Source: a virus
Strand: one strand, 5' to 3'
Virus record (IMG/VR): IMGVR_UViG_3300033571_013691
Span: 1 to 26,020 of that record
DNA: 26,020 nt
Positions within the stretch are counted from its first letter, which is position 1. Every line of letters starts with the position of its first letter. The translations under genes and the position numbers were made by a program. A model generated the notes under the pieces. It worked only from the letters and a program-made list of their open reading frames with translations, was not told where the DNA came from and did no database searches. Below are positions 17,106-24,039 of the stretch, one piece after another.

Positions 17106-17255
17106 TTAACGTGCGGCGTCTACAAAGTTTTCCAGTCGTTTGGCAAGCTCCATGATCCACGCACGCGCCCACTCTGGAACTGTATCCATATCCAGTAGAT
17201 GTGCGTACTTGACCAATTCGTCGTTGCTCAGGTTCTGAGGTTGAATTCCGAACAT
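17106..17255 (-). CDS. Small phage protein, 49 aa, unknown function
   Basis: A short gene with ATG at 17255 and TAA at 17106-17108. It starts inside the last 28 bases of the HTH gene in another frame and ends nine bases before the primase-helicase start. GGGGGAAG precedes the ATG closely. The product reads MFGIQPQNLSNDELVKYAHL, then LDMDTVPEWARAWIMELAKR, then LENFVDAAR. This is a compact amphipathic helical protein whose LSNDEL...PEW...EL..RL layout resembles other tiny phage proteins. The good SD, tight overlap and sensible composition support it as real. No function can be read from it. Confidence 0.6.
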   Translation of the reverse strand: MFGIQPQNLSNDELVKYAHLLDMDTVPEWARAWIMELAKRLENFVDAAR

Positions 17256-17509
17256 ATCTTCCCCCATGCTTCTTCAGATGTCTTGGAGTCCTGCATGCAC
17301 TGCACTAGCCGCACTACGCTTTCTTCGTAGACCTTCAGGATGCCGCCGCCCTTCATCCAGTTGTAGACAGATTGGCGAGTTGCGCCAAGTGCCTTGGATA
17401 TCTTAGTGACGGGGATGTCGTGATAGATCGCCCAGAGTGCGAGGCGTGTGCCGAGCATGCCGTGTGGCTGCTGCTTAACGCGGGCAATGAATTGAGAACT
17501 GTAAGGCAT
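17228..17509 (-). CDS. Small helix-turn-helix DNA-binding protein
   Basis: This 93-residue protein has a clear HTH at about residues 32-53 (IPVTKISKALGATRQSVYNW), in the style of phage Cro-like or transposase-type HTH domains. The rest is helical, ending in SEFNLRT. No catalytic domain is visible. A regulatory role within the replication module is likely, but its target is unknown. Its ATG has no SD at normal spacing. The only good one, TAAGGAGGT, is separated from it by a 16-base UNCG hairpin plus six bases (see the site at 17507-17540), so translation may depend on RNA folding. The 3' end overlaps the 49-residue gene. The HTH call is firm; the role is inference. Confidence 0.75.
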   Translation of the reverse strand: MPYSSQFIARVKQQPHGMLGTRLALWAIYHDIPVTKISKALGATRQSVYNWMKGGGILKVYEESVVRLVQCMQDSKTSEEAWGKICSEFNLRT

Positions 17510-17540
17510 AGTTTAGGGGGCCGTAGCCCCCACCTCCTTA
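17507..17540 (-). promoter_or_regulatory. Hairpin-bridged ribosome binding site of the HTH gene
   Basis: On the minus strand TAAGGAGGT (17540-17532, containing the stop of the upstream gene) is followed at once by a perfect hairpin GGGGGC-TACG-GCCCCC (17531-17516). TAAACT and the ATG at 17509 come next. The linear SD-ATG gap is 22 bases. With the hairpin folded, the effective gap is about six. T4 gene 38 is a known precedent for such an arrangement. The hairpin sequence is certain; the translational role is inference. Confidence 0.6.
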
Positions 17541-17786
17541 TTCAACGCGCCAGACGCGAACGCCGTCCGACACCCTGCGCAAAGCAAACTTAAAACCCAA
17601 AGACTTACCAGCACTGTGTGCGGCGGGGCCAATGCGTTTCATCAACTTGTCAAGGTCATTAGTCGCTTCTTTTTTTGGCACCAAGAAGCTCATGCCGACA
17701 TGCATGTCCTTGAAGGGGTACTTGCGCTTACGCTCTTTGATGTTGCTGCGTGGCGGGATTGGAATACCTACTTGCAGTTTGTACAC
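17538..17786 (-). CDS. Small phage protein with YPF...GxSFxVP...RVWRVE signature
   Basis: This 82-residue protein begins with GTG at 17786, preceded by AGGAG at six-base spacing. A basic N-terminal part (PIPPRSNIKERKRK) leads to KYPFKDMHVGMSFLVPKKEA, then a helical middle, and finally FALRRVSDGVRVWRVE. I recognise this layout as a widespread family of small uncharacterised proteins in phage replication regions (possibly DUF7303-like, by memory only). It lacks catalytic motifs; a nucleic-acid-binding role is possible but unproven. The 74-residue protein at 13850-14074 shares its skeleton. It sits between two UNCG hairpins, one before its start and one after its stop. Confidence 0.7.
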   Translation of the reverse strand: MYKLQVGIPIPPRSNIKERKRKYPFKDMHVGMSFLVPKKEATNDLDKLMKRIGPAAHSAGKSLGFKFALRRVSDGVRVWRVE

Positions 17787-17797
17787 AGTACGCTCCT

Positions 17798-17819
17798 AAA
17801 AGTGGGGGCCGAAGCCCCC
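17798..17819 (-). terminator. UUCG-loop intergenic hairpin with short T tract
   Basis: After the stop at 17826, the minus strand carries the perfect hairpin GGGGGC-TTCG-GCCCCC (17819-17804) followed by ACTTTT. The cUUCGg loop makes it very stable. The T tract is short and runs straight into the SD of the next gene, so it is more likely a partial terminator, attenuator or RNA-protecting hairpin than a full stop. Confidence 0.5.
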
Positions 17820-17825
17820 GGTTGA

Positions 17826-18797
17826 TTACTCGTCGTCCCACTCGCTGACCATGTCGACCAGCGAGGACTTCTTGTCCACGACCGGCGGCTTGGGAGCAGT
17901 GCGAACCTCCGGCTCCTCAACCTCCTCGACGGGCGCAGCGGGCTTCGCAGCTTTCTTCGCCTTGGGGGCAGGCGGGGGCGGAGGAGGCGCAGCCTCTTCA
18001 ACTTCTTCCTCTTCCACCACAGCTCCCACCTTCGCCTTGGCAGGCGGCTTGCCCTCGAGCTTGGCAGGCGCAGCACGCACACCGTCCATCTTCGCGACGG
18101 TCATGGTCACTGCCTTCTCTGCGTCAGGCGACTCACCCGCACGCTCGACCGTCTCGTACTCGTTGTCGCTCAGCCAGCGCATGGCCTTGAAGAACAGCTT
18201 GGGGGACTCGGACTTGGTGTCGAACTTCATCCGCGTCACCACCGTCTCCGGGCTGATGTCCTGAGCGGCGAGCCAGCGAGCATACTCTTGCAACGGGCGG
18301 TTGTCGCCGTCCGCCTTGCCGAAGATAGACGTGGCGGGCAGTACCAACTGCAACACATCGCCGTCCACATGGTTAGCCAGCACCACAGCCAGACGCTGCT
18401 GATAGCGGCAAGCACGGCTGTTGCCTTGACCTGAACCGGCGATGTTCTGCGGGCAACCTTCGCAGCTTGCAGCCTGCTTGTTGGCGCTGTCGGGACTGGG
18501 CCTGACACCGTCTGCTGACCAGCAGTCGGGGCCGCTGACGGCTTCCGCGTCATACGCCTTGGCGTAGAACACGCGGTTCACTTTGGGTGCTGCCTTGACG
18601 ACCACGACATCGAGATAGCGCTCTTCAATCGAGGCCACTTCTTTGCCACCGCTCAGCAGACGAAACACACCCCCTTTGATGGAGATGCGCTTGCCGCTGT
18701 TGGCACCGCCACCGGCAAGTGCCTTGGCGGTTTCGGACAAGCCTTTGCGAGCAAAGGCGGGAGCTTGGGACGGGTTAAACAGAGCGACGTTGCTCAT
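17826..18797 (-). CDS. Probable single-stranded DNA-binding protein with Cys4 site and acidic tail
   Basis: This 323-residue protein has GAGG five bases before its ATG, nine bases after the previous gene. The N-terminal part is strand-rich (KRISIKGGVFRLLSGGKEV). C92, C112, C115 and C130 form a likely zinc site within PDCWSADGV...SCEGCPQN...RACRYQQR. The second half becomes a Pro/Ala/Lys/Glu low-complexity linker ending in LVDMVSEWDDE. A flexible linker plus an acidic C-terminus with an aromatic residue is typical of ssDNA-binding proteins such as T7 gp2.5 and T4 gp32, where it contacts replication partners. Its place among helicase, primase and polymerase genes supports that role. I cannot identify an OB fold with certainty, so the function is inference. 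Phage proteins of this type are usually annotated hypothetical. Confidence 0.55.
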   Translation of the reverse strand: MSNVALFNPSQAPAFARKGLSETAKALAGGGANSGKRISIKGGVFRLLSGGKEVASIEERYLDVVVVKAAPKVNRVFYAKAYDAEAVSGPDCWSADGVRPSPDSANKQAASCEGCPQNIAGSGQGNSRACRYQQRLAVVLANHVDGDVLQLVLPATSIFGKADGDNRPLQEYARWLAAQDISPETVVTRMKFDTKSESPKLFFKAMRWLSDNEYETVERAGESPDAEKAVTMTVAKMDGVRAAPAKLEGKPPAKAKVGAVVEEEEVEEAAPPPPPPAPKAKKAAKPAAPVEEVEEPEVRTAPKPPVVDKKSSLVDMVSEWDDE

Positions 18798-18806
18798 AGG
18801 TTCCTC

Positions 18807-19217
18807 TCACTTGTGGGCAGGTTTACGAACTGAAATGCTGAACTCAGAGTTGCTGTTCAGACCGGGCGGCATCAGAGACGGGTTCTCTTTGAGGAAGGTC
18901 GCCATGTTGGTCTGAGCAATACGCTTCTCGAGCAGATCAACCGCATCATGCTCAATCACGAACTGCTTGAAGGCATCCCAGTCCTGCGTGTTGTAACGAA
19001 CCTTCGTCGAAAGGATCACCGTGCCAGCGTCGGTGTTTACTGACTTCACACCGAGGGCCAGCATGCGGTCCTTCAACTCGTTCTTGATGGTTTCTTGCTG
19101 AGCCTTGAGCGCCTCGACTTCTGACTCGTACGCGGCGGTTAGCTCTTGGATGCGCTGCTGCATCTTGCGATACACACGCGCCAGTTTGTCCATAGGGACA
19201 TCGGGTGTCTCAGACAT
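18807..19217 (-). CDS. Conserved-type phage protein with N-terminal coiled coil, unknown function
   Basis: This 136-residue protein has AGGAGA at good spacing before its ATG. Residues about 10-52 form a charged coiled coil (DKLARVYRKMQQRIQELTA onward). A compact C-terminal part follows, with GTVILSTKVRYNTQDWDAF, LLEKRIAQTNMATFL and PPGLNSNSEFSISVRKP. The overall plan is reminiscent of Gp157-type phage proteins (coiled coil, then a small beta domain ending in VR), but I cannot confirm membership. It is the first gene after the promoter-like sequence at 19263-19290 and comes directly before the putative ssDNA-binding protein. A structural or accessory replication role is possible. No catalytic residues are evident. 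Confidence 0.65.
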   Translation of the reverse strand: MSETPDVPMDKLARVYRKMQQRIQELTAAYESEVEALKAQQETIKNELKDRMLALGVKSVNTDAGTVILSTKVRYNTQDWDAFKQFVIEHDAVDLLEKRIAQTNMATFLKENPSLMPPGLNSNSEFSISVRKPAHK

Positions 19218-19262
19218 TGTCTTCTCCTGTCGAAGTGTCTGGGGGTTGTAAATCTTTTGACT

Positions 19263-19290
19263 ATCATACAGCTTTTTAGACCTCGTGCAA
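19263..19290 (-). promoter_or_regulatory. Sigma70-like promoter inside the replication module
   Basis: On the minus strand TTGCAC (19290-19285) and TATGAT (19268-19263) are separated by 16 bases, in the only sizeable A/T-rich gap between the helicase gene and the 136-residue gene. The predicted transcript would start near 19256, about 40 bases before the ATG at 19217. The -10 box is near consensus; the -35 box is weak at its 3' half. Confidence 0.5.
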
Positions 19291-19298
19291 GACCTCTT

Positions 19299-20864
19299 TT
19301 ATTTTTTTCCTTTGACCTCCTGATCAAACATTTCGACCAGCAATGCGTGGTCGTCGACCTTGCGGCCCATAGCGCGGAACATGCGTTCTTCAATTGGACT
19401 GCTCTGGATGTGCACGACCGTGACCTTGTCGCTGTCCTGTCCCTTGCGGTCGGCACGGGCGATACACTGTAGATACATCTCAACAGACATCAATGGACCG
19501 TAGAAGACAACCGTGTCCGCTGCCGTCAGCGTGATGCCGTGTGCCGTGGCTTGAGGCTGCATGACCAACACTCTCACCAAGTCAGTCGTCTGGAAGTCGT
19601 TGATGATGCGAGCGCGTTTGGCTGCGCTCACGCCGCCATGTATCTGCGTGTTCTTGATACCGTGCTTGTCGAGATGGCGCGTGATGGTGTCGATACTGGA
19701 ACGGAACAAGGCGAAGATGATGACCTTGCGTTCAGTCTCGTCGAGCACTTCCATCAACGTGTTCAGTCGCGGGGCGCAATCGAACTCGACCACTTCTTTC
19801 TCGTCGGTGTAGGCTGCACCGCACGAGATCTGTAGCAGCTTGTTGACTGCGACACCGGCATTCACCGCTGTGATCGTCTCGCCTGCTGCCTGCACCAGCA
19901 TCTGCTCTTTCAGCAGCTTGTAGTACTTGACCTGTTGCGGAGACATCGGGACGTTCCGAGTCACCGTCACGACCGGCGGCAGGTCGAGGCACTGTGCTTT
20001 GGTGAACCGGATGGCGGGCTGCAACGCCTCATGCACTAGCGTCTTTGCATTCGACTTCGGTGCCCACTTGAACTGCGTGATCTTGTTCATCACCTTGTCG
20101 CGCCATGCCGACATGAACTTCGGCACACCTTCAGGGTTCACGAGCTTCGCCAACCCGTACGCATCGACAGGCGACTGCGAAGCGGGTGTGCCCGTCATCA
20201 TCCACAGGTACGTCTCAGGCTTGATGATGGAGGCCAACGCCTTCCAGCGCTGTGTGCTGGGATTCTTGTACGCGTTGGCTTCATCGACAATGATTAGATC
20301 AAACCGCCCATCGGCAGCGATCTCGTTGGCGATCAGGTTCAAACCTTCGTAGTTGATGATCACGAACTCGTAGTTGCCCTGAACCAACTCGATGCGGCGA
20401 ACCGCCTGTGCATGATGTGCGACGACTGCGCTGCGGTGAATGATTGAGTGATTGATGTCGCCCATCCACGCGCTTTGCATGATCGACAGCGGGCACAGCA
20501 CCAACACGCGTCGAACCTTGCCGAGGTTCATCAGATAGTCTGCTGCCCACAGAGCCGACAGCGTCTTGCCTGTGCCGGGTTCGTTGAACACGAATGCGCG
20601 GCGATGCAGCGTCAGGAAGTCTGCCGTCTCCACCTGATGCGACATCGGTTTGAAACGACCGGGCCAGTCGTACTTGCGACGGATGGGTGATGGGGGATTC
20701 TTGACGCCCAAGTTCTTGAGCACGCGCATCTCGTCCAGACCCCAGTACACCGCAACGGTGTACCCTCCTGTCCAACGATCAACGACCTTGCTCTTCGGGA
20801 TAACGGTGTACTTCTCCGGGTTGCGCGTGCGGATGAGCACGGCCTTGTTGTCGACGATTTCCAT
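19299..20864 (-). CDS. SNF2-family superfamily 2 helicase/ATPase
   Basis: This 521-residue protein has the full SF2 motif order. There is a Q-like KPMSHQVETADFL region before motif I NEPGTGKT (K100). Motif II is IIVDEANAYKNP, DEAN rather than DEAH (D193, E194). Motif III is MMTGTPAS. The C-terminal RecA lobe has KVIIFALFRSSID, TQIHGGVSAAKR and motif VI QCIARADRKGQ near residue 470. This is the compact SNF2-type helicase common in phage replication clusters, where it may remodel DNA or displace proteins at the fork or during recombination. The start abuts the HNH gene (stop 20866). The SD is weak (GGAC), so translation may be coupled. The family is secure; the exact job is not. Confidence 0.9.
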   Translation of the reverse strand: MEIVDNKAVLIRTRNPEKYTVIPKSKVVDRWTGGYTVAVYWGLDEMRVLKNLGVKNPPSPIRRKYDWPGRFKPMSHQVETADFLTLHRRAFVFNEPGTGKTLSALWAADYLMNLGKVRRVLVLCPLSIMQSAWMGDINHSIIHRSAVVAHHAQAVRRIELVQGNYEFVIINYEGLNLIANEIAADGRFDLIIVDEANAYKNPSTQRWKALASIIKPETYLWMMTGTPASQSPVDAYGLAKLVNPEGVPKFMSAWRDKVMNKITQFKWAPKSNAKTLVHEALQPAIRFTKAQCLDLPPVVTVTRNVPMSPQQVKYYKLLKEQMLVQAAGETITAVNAGVAVNKLLQISCGAAYTDEKEVVEFDCAPRLNTLMEVLDETERKVIIFALFRSSIDTITRHLDKHGIKNTQIHGGVSAAKRARIINDFQTTDLVRVLVMQPQATAHGITLTAADTVVFYGPLMSVEMYLQCIARADRKGQDSDKVTVVHIQSSPIEERMFRAMGRKVDDHALLVEMFDQEVKGKK

Positions 20865-20865
20865 C

Positions 20866-21105
20866 TTAGTGTCCGTTGTCGGATTGGTTGCTTCGTTTGC
20901 TGCGCAGTCTCAGGTTGCCCTTAGTGCTCTTACCGCCAGCACGCAGAGGCTTGATGTGGTCGATGTCTTTTCCAGTTCGATCAACTCCCTCCTTGTCGTA
21001 CATCCTGCGAGCGCGTTGACGCTCGATCTGATCCGTGGTTTCGCCGCTCGCCTTCTGAAGCTTGTAGGCGTGCTTGTAGTTGCGCTTGCCATTTACTTGA
21101 GTCAT
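20866..21105 (-). CDS. Small HNH-type nuclease-like protein
   Basis: I chose the ATG at 21105 because GGAG lies seven bases upstream and it starts one base after the previous stop. A GTG at 21129 would overlap the neighbour without a good SD. The 79-residue product is basic, with a C-terminal core IDHIKPLRAGGKSTKGNLRL. D49-H50 supply the first HNH residues, N64 the central Asn, and N73 (in SKRSNQSD) the last position, so it is an HNN variant. No Cys zinc knuckle is present. Such small HNH proteins occur within phage replication operons. It could nick or cleave DNA, though the lack of a final His leaves activity uncertain. Confidence 0.72.
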   Translation of the reverse strand: MTQVNGKRNYKHAYKLQKASGETTDQIERQRARRMYDKEGVDRTGKDIDHIKPLRAGGKSTKGNLRLRSKRSNQSDNGH

Positions 21106-21106
21106 C

Positions 21107-21775
21107 TCAATGCTCCGGGTGATATTCACAGGTTTTAACAGGGCACCATCGACAGAGCGGCGACGATGTGGGGTTCCACACGTCGTTCTCGAAGCTGGCC
21201 TCGAGCCGCCCGGTTCGTTCTCTGTACTTCGTCCAGAATGCCTGCGCCTGTTCGCGCTGCATCTGCAAGCGCACCATGTCTTCTTTCACGATGAAGAGCA
21301 GCGCCGAGTTGACCTTGCGGATGTGCGGGAAGTGCTGAAACACCATGAGCGACATCAGCACAAGCTGATCGCGATCCGGGTATTTGTTATTGCCGGTTTT
21401 CCAATCACCCACCCACGCCGTCAGGTTGTCGTCGTCAATGATCAGGATGTCGGCGATGCCGCGCACCCAGCCGTTGGGGGCGTTCCACTTGCAAACGTTC
21501 AGATCTTTGTCGAGCGCCATCTCGTACTCGGCAAACTTTCTTCCCGGCTTCTTCAACAGCGCGTCCACCACCGGCTGGAACTGCGCGTACATGGGAGGGA
21601 TCGGCGTGTTGTTCTTGATGTAATACTCGATGGCTTCATGCACTTGCGTGCCGTAGCGGGTGGCCTCGGTCTCTTGGAACGGATACTTCTGAAGAACCTT
21701 GACCTGATGATACCGACGAGCACAGCCCTCGTAGTCCTTCAGAGCGCTGTGCGACCACCTCACTACGTTAGCCAT
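21107..21775 (-). CDS. Cas4/RecB-like PD-(D/E)XK nuclease with probable Fe-S cluster
   Basis: This 222-residue protein starts with SHSALKDYEGCARRY, the usual SxS-L-x-x-Y-x-x-C opening of RecB/Cas4-like nucleases. The catalytic set follows: H46 in GTQVHEA, D109 in RGIADI, D124-x-K126 in GDWKTG, and Q137 in the QL helix. C18 together with C208, C211 and C216 (LCRWCPVKTC) can hold a 4Fe-4S cluster, as in Cas4 and AddB. It likely acts as a DNA exonuclease or flap/end-processing enzyme in phage replication or recombination. The ATG overlaps the upstream stop by one base, with GAGG five bases before it. There is no CRISPR array or cas1/cas2 nearby, so an adaptation role is not supported. Confidence 0.87.
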   Translation of the reverse strand: MANVVRWSHSALKDYEGCARRYHQVKVLQKYPFQETEATRYGTQVHEAIEYYIKNNTPIPPMYAQFQPVVDALLKKPGRKFAEYEMALDKDLNVCKWNAPNGWVRGIADILIIDDDNLTAWVGDWKTGNNKYPDRDQLVLMSLMVFQHFPHIRKVNSALLFIVKEDMVRLQMQREQAQAFWTKYRERTGRLEASFENDVWNPTSSPLCRWCPVKTCEYHPEH

Positions 21776-22047
21776 TAGAACCTCGCGCTGTTGATTGATT
21801 GCGAAAGAAGCTTGGCGAACTGCTTGACGAACACCTCGCTGCGATACAGCGGGTGGTCCATCTCGTGCAGGATGGCATGCGTTAGCTCATGCCAGAACGT
21901 CTCCTGCATCTGGGCGGGCTTGTGGTCGTGGATGTAGATGTCGCCGGGTGTGTAGTCGATGTAGCCCAGCGCTCGCGGGAAACGCTTGGCGGGACCGACA
22001 TGCACGACATACTTGCGACGACCAACACGGACAGTCTTGGGGATCAT
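21775..22047 (-). CDS. Small zinc metallopeptidase-like protein (HELTH motif)
   Basis: The ATG at 22047 has AGGAG six bases upstream; a TTG two codons earlier is less suitable. The 90-residue product has a strand-rich N-terminus (RKYVVHVGPA) and YTPGDIYIHD, then ETFWHELTHAILHEM. H53-E54-x-x-H57 is the zinc-binding helix, and E71 in SEVFVKQFAKLL is a plausible third ligand. It resembles the short SprT/ImmA-type zincins found beside phage replication genes. SprT-like enzymes elsewhere cleave DNA-protein crosslinks and ImmA-type enzymes cleave repressors, so either target class is possible here. It lies directly between the polymerase and the PD-(D/E)XK nuclease. The metallopeptidase fold is well supported; the substrate is unknown. 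Confidence 0.78.
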   Translation of the reverse strand: MIPKTVRVGRRKYVVHVGPAKRFPRALGYIDYTPGDIYIHDHKPAQMQETFWHELTHAILHEMDHPLYRSEVFVKQFAKLLSQSINSARF

Positions 22048-22056
22048 GTACAACTC

Positions 22057-24039
22057 CTACTGTTTGGCAAGACCATATCGACGGTGAACGCCACCGTCAG
22101 CGGCCAGAGGAATCCCCGGCAGGTATGAAGGCTCGAGCGTCATCTGCGCAAGCATCCATTCGTATGCAGTCTGCGCTTCTGCATCCGGCGCAACTGCAAT
22201 GCACTCGTCATGAACGGTACCGACTACGGGGTAGCGTTTTGCTATCCGTAGCATGCCGTCCGTCATCACAATGCGTGCGGTTCCTTGCACGACATTGTTC
22301 GTTATCTTTCCTGCGTACAGCTTGGTGGCGTCTGGACCGTACACCCACGATCTCCCACCGTCTGCTGTCTTTTCCTGACGCAGATTAGGATACCTGATAC
22401 TCATCCCGTTGGGAAGCACGATCTCTTCCTTCCTGAAAGTCAGGCACTTGTGGGTGTACTCCGCGCCCTCGACCAGACTGCGCTCGATCAGAGACGAGAA
22501 CAGCCCCCACAAGCCCGTCACCGGGTACGCGGTCTCTCGATACACGTCGATGATCTTCTTGGATGCGAGGCAGTGTTCGAGCAGTTCCGAGTCCGTACAG
22601 GTGTGGGGGATGTTCGCCATGCGCTCGCGGTTGTCTTCCCAATCAAGGAAGCGCTGCACATACGTGCCGTCTACGCCCAGCTTCTTCGCCACCGTCCTGT
22701 CGTACCGCACAGGTGGTGCACCGAGGAATCCTGTCAGAAGCTGTGCGGCGAATGACGACCAGCCCAACTGATACCCGCAGCCCAGCAACGCGGACTTTGC
22801 AGACTGCCGCAGTTCCGGATGGGTCTCCTTGGTCATCCCCGGCACGTTGAACATCCGAGCACCAAACTGTGCGTAGGGGTCACCCTTGGCTCTGAAGATG
22901 TCGAGCATGTCCTCGTAGTCCGCGAGCCATGCCAGCACTCGAGGCTCGATCTGGGACAGGTCAGCGACGATCAGTTGGTGTCCCTCCGGGGCCATGATCG
23001 CCTTACGCAGGAAGCTCCCACGCTTCAGGTTCTGCATGTTGATGGCGCTGCCCTTGCTGGCCGTCCACCGTCCGGTGGTGGCCCCGTAGTACGACAGCGG
23101 CACAGGCAGCGCACCGCGCTTGGCGATATCGAGGAACCGCTGCGCTCTCGTTCGCTCTGACGTCGACTTGACCCGCAGCCTCGCCTCGCACAGGAGCGAG
23201 ATGTCTTCCCGGTCACCGTTGAGCAGGGCTTGGAAGAGGGCGTCGTTCTTTGCCAGCGCCAGCGTCGGCTTGCCTGTGGTCTTGCTTGTCTTGATGGGCG
23301 GCTCGCAGCCCAGACCAGCCAGCAGGTTCGCAAACTGTGGGTTGCTCGCGAGTGCGGTCTCCTCTACACCCAGCCGTTCAAGCAATGCTTCTCTCGTCTC
23401 CTTCTCTTCAAAGATGGCGTCCACCAACATGTTCTGGTCAAGCTCCAACAGCGGACGGGTGTACATGCGCAGGGTCAGATCGATGAGGCGTAGCTCCTTG
23501 TTTGGATACCCCTTGATGAGTCGCTTGAAGATCTCCTCACAGAGCACCGTGTCGTGTGCACAGTACTCGGCCAGTTCCTGCTCAACCTCCTCGCTAAGCG
23601 AGTCCAACATACCGTTCGTGCTGTGCACGGCCTGTCCCTTGGGCGGCAGACCAAAGTCTGCGGCGAGCTTCGCGAGGCTGTTGCCCACCTCGACACCGCG
23701 CAGTGCCCTCGCCATCGACAACGTGTCGAAGATGAAGCACGGCTGCACGCCGTAGCGCCACGCGAGGATCGTCACATCGAACTGAGCGTTGTGTGCCAGC
23801 ACGGCGGTCGTCGACCAATCGATGCTGTTTGCCCAGCCTTGGATCTCGTCGCCGCTTACCCACTCGGGGGCACCATCGGCCCCCGCAACTTTCCAACACA
23901 ACCCCCACGCCTTGAAGCGCGGGTCACGCACATACTCTTCGGTTGTCATGGATGAAAGCGTGTAGGTCTTCTTGCACCACGCCGTCTCGAAGTCGATGGC
24001 AAGTATGCGGTCAAAAGGGGGTCTAGTTGTAGTGCCCAT
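22057..24039 (-). CDS. Family A DNA polymerase with 3'-5' exonuclease
   Basis: I chose the ATG at 24039 (660 residues). An open frame continues upstream to 24222, but that stretch is the coding region of the preceding 97-residue gene and is not polymerase-like. The DEDDy exonuclease is intact: D16/E18 in AIDFETA, D88 in HNAQFD, and Y159/D163 in YCAHD. The polymerase motifs are intact too. Motif A is VADLSQIEPR (D360), motif B is RQSAKSALLGCGYQLGW (R411, K415) and motif C is VHDE (H610-E612). The length is typical of phage enzymes lacking a 5' nuclease domain. It is the replicative polymerase, working with the primase-helicase and the ssDNA-binding protein encoded downstream. It overlaps the previous gene by 17 bases. 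Confidence 0.95.
   Translation of the reverse strand: MGTTTRPPFDRILAIDFETAWCKKTYTLSSMTTEEYVRDPRFKAWGLCWKVAGADGAPEWVSGDEIQGWANSIDWSTTAVLAHNAQFDVTILAWRYGVQPCFIFDTLSMARALRGVEVGNSLAKLAADFGLPPKGQAVHSTNGMLDSLSEEVEQELAEYCAHDTVLCEEIFKRLIKGYPNKELRLIDLTLRMYTRPLLELDQNMLVDAIFEEKETREALLERLGVEETALASNPQFANLLAGLGCEPPIKTSKTTGKPTLALAKNDALFQALLNGDREDISLLCEARLRVKSTSERTRAQRFLDIAKRGALPVPLSYYGATTGRWTASKGSAINMQNLKRGSFLRKAIMAPEGHQLIVADLSQIEPRVLAWLADYEDMLDIFRAKGDPYAQFGARMFNVPGMTKETHPELRQSAKSALLGCGYQLGWSSFAAQLLTGFLGAPPVRYDRTVAKKLGVDGTYVQRFLDWEDNRERMANIPHTCTDSELLEHCLASKKIIDVYRETAYPVTGLWGLFSSLIERSLVEGAEYTHKCLTFRKEEIVLPNGMSIRYPNLRQEKTADGGRSWVYGPDATKLYAGKITNNVVQGTARIVMTDGMLRIAKRYPVVGTVHDECIAVAPDAEAQTAYEWMLAQMTLEPSYLPGIPLAADGGVHRRYGLAKQ

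Noticed and set aside
21107-21775. Cas4-like nuclease as part of a CRISPR system
   Set aside because: No repeat-spacer array, cas1, cas2 or effector gene is visible in the window. Phage RecB/Cas4-like nucleases commonly belong to replication modules.
21110-21778. 222-codon open frame on the plus strand
   Set aside because: It is the antisense shadow of the PD-(D/E)XK nuclease gene, whose catalytic motifs make the minus-strand reading certain.
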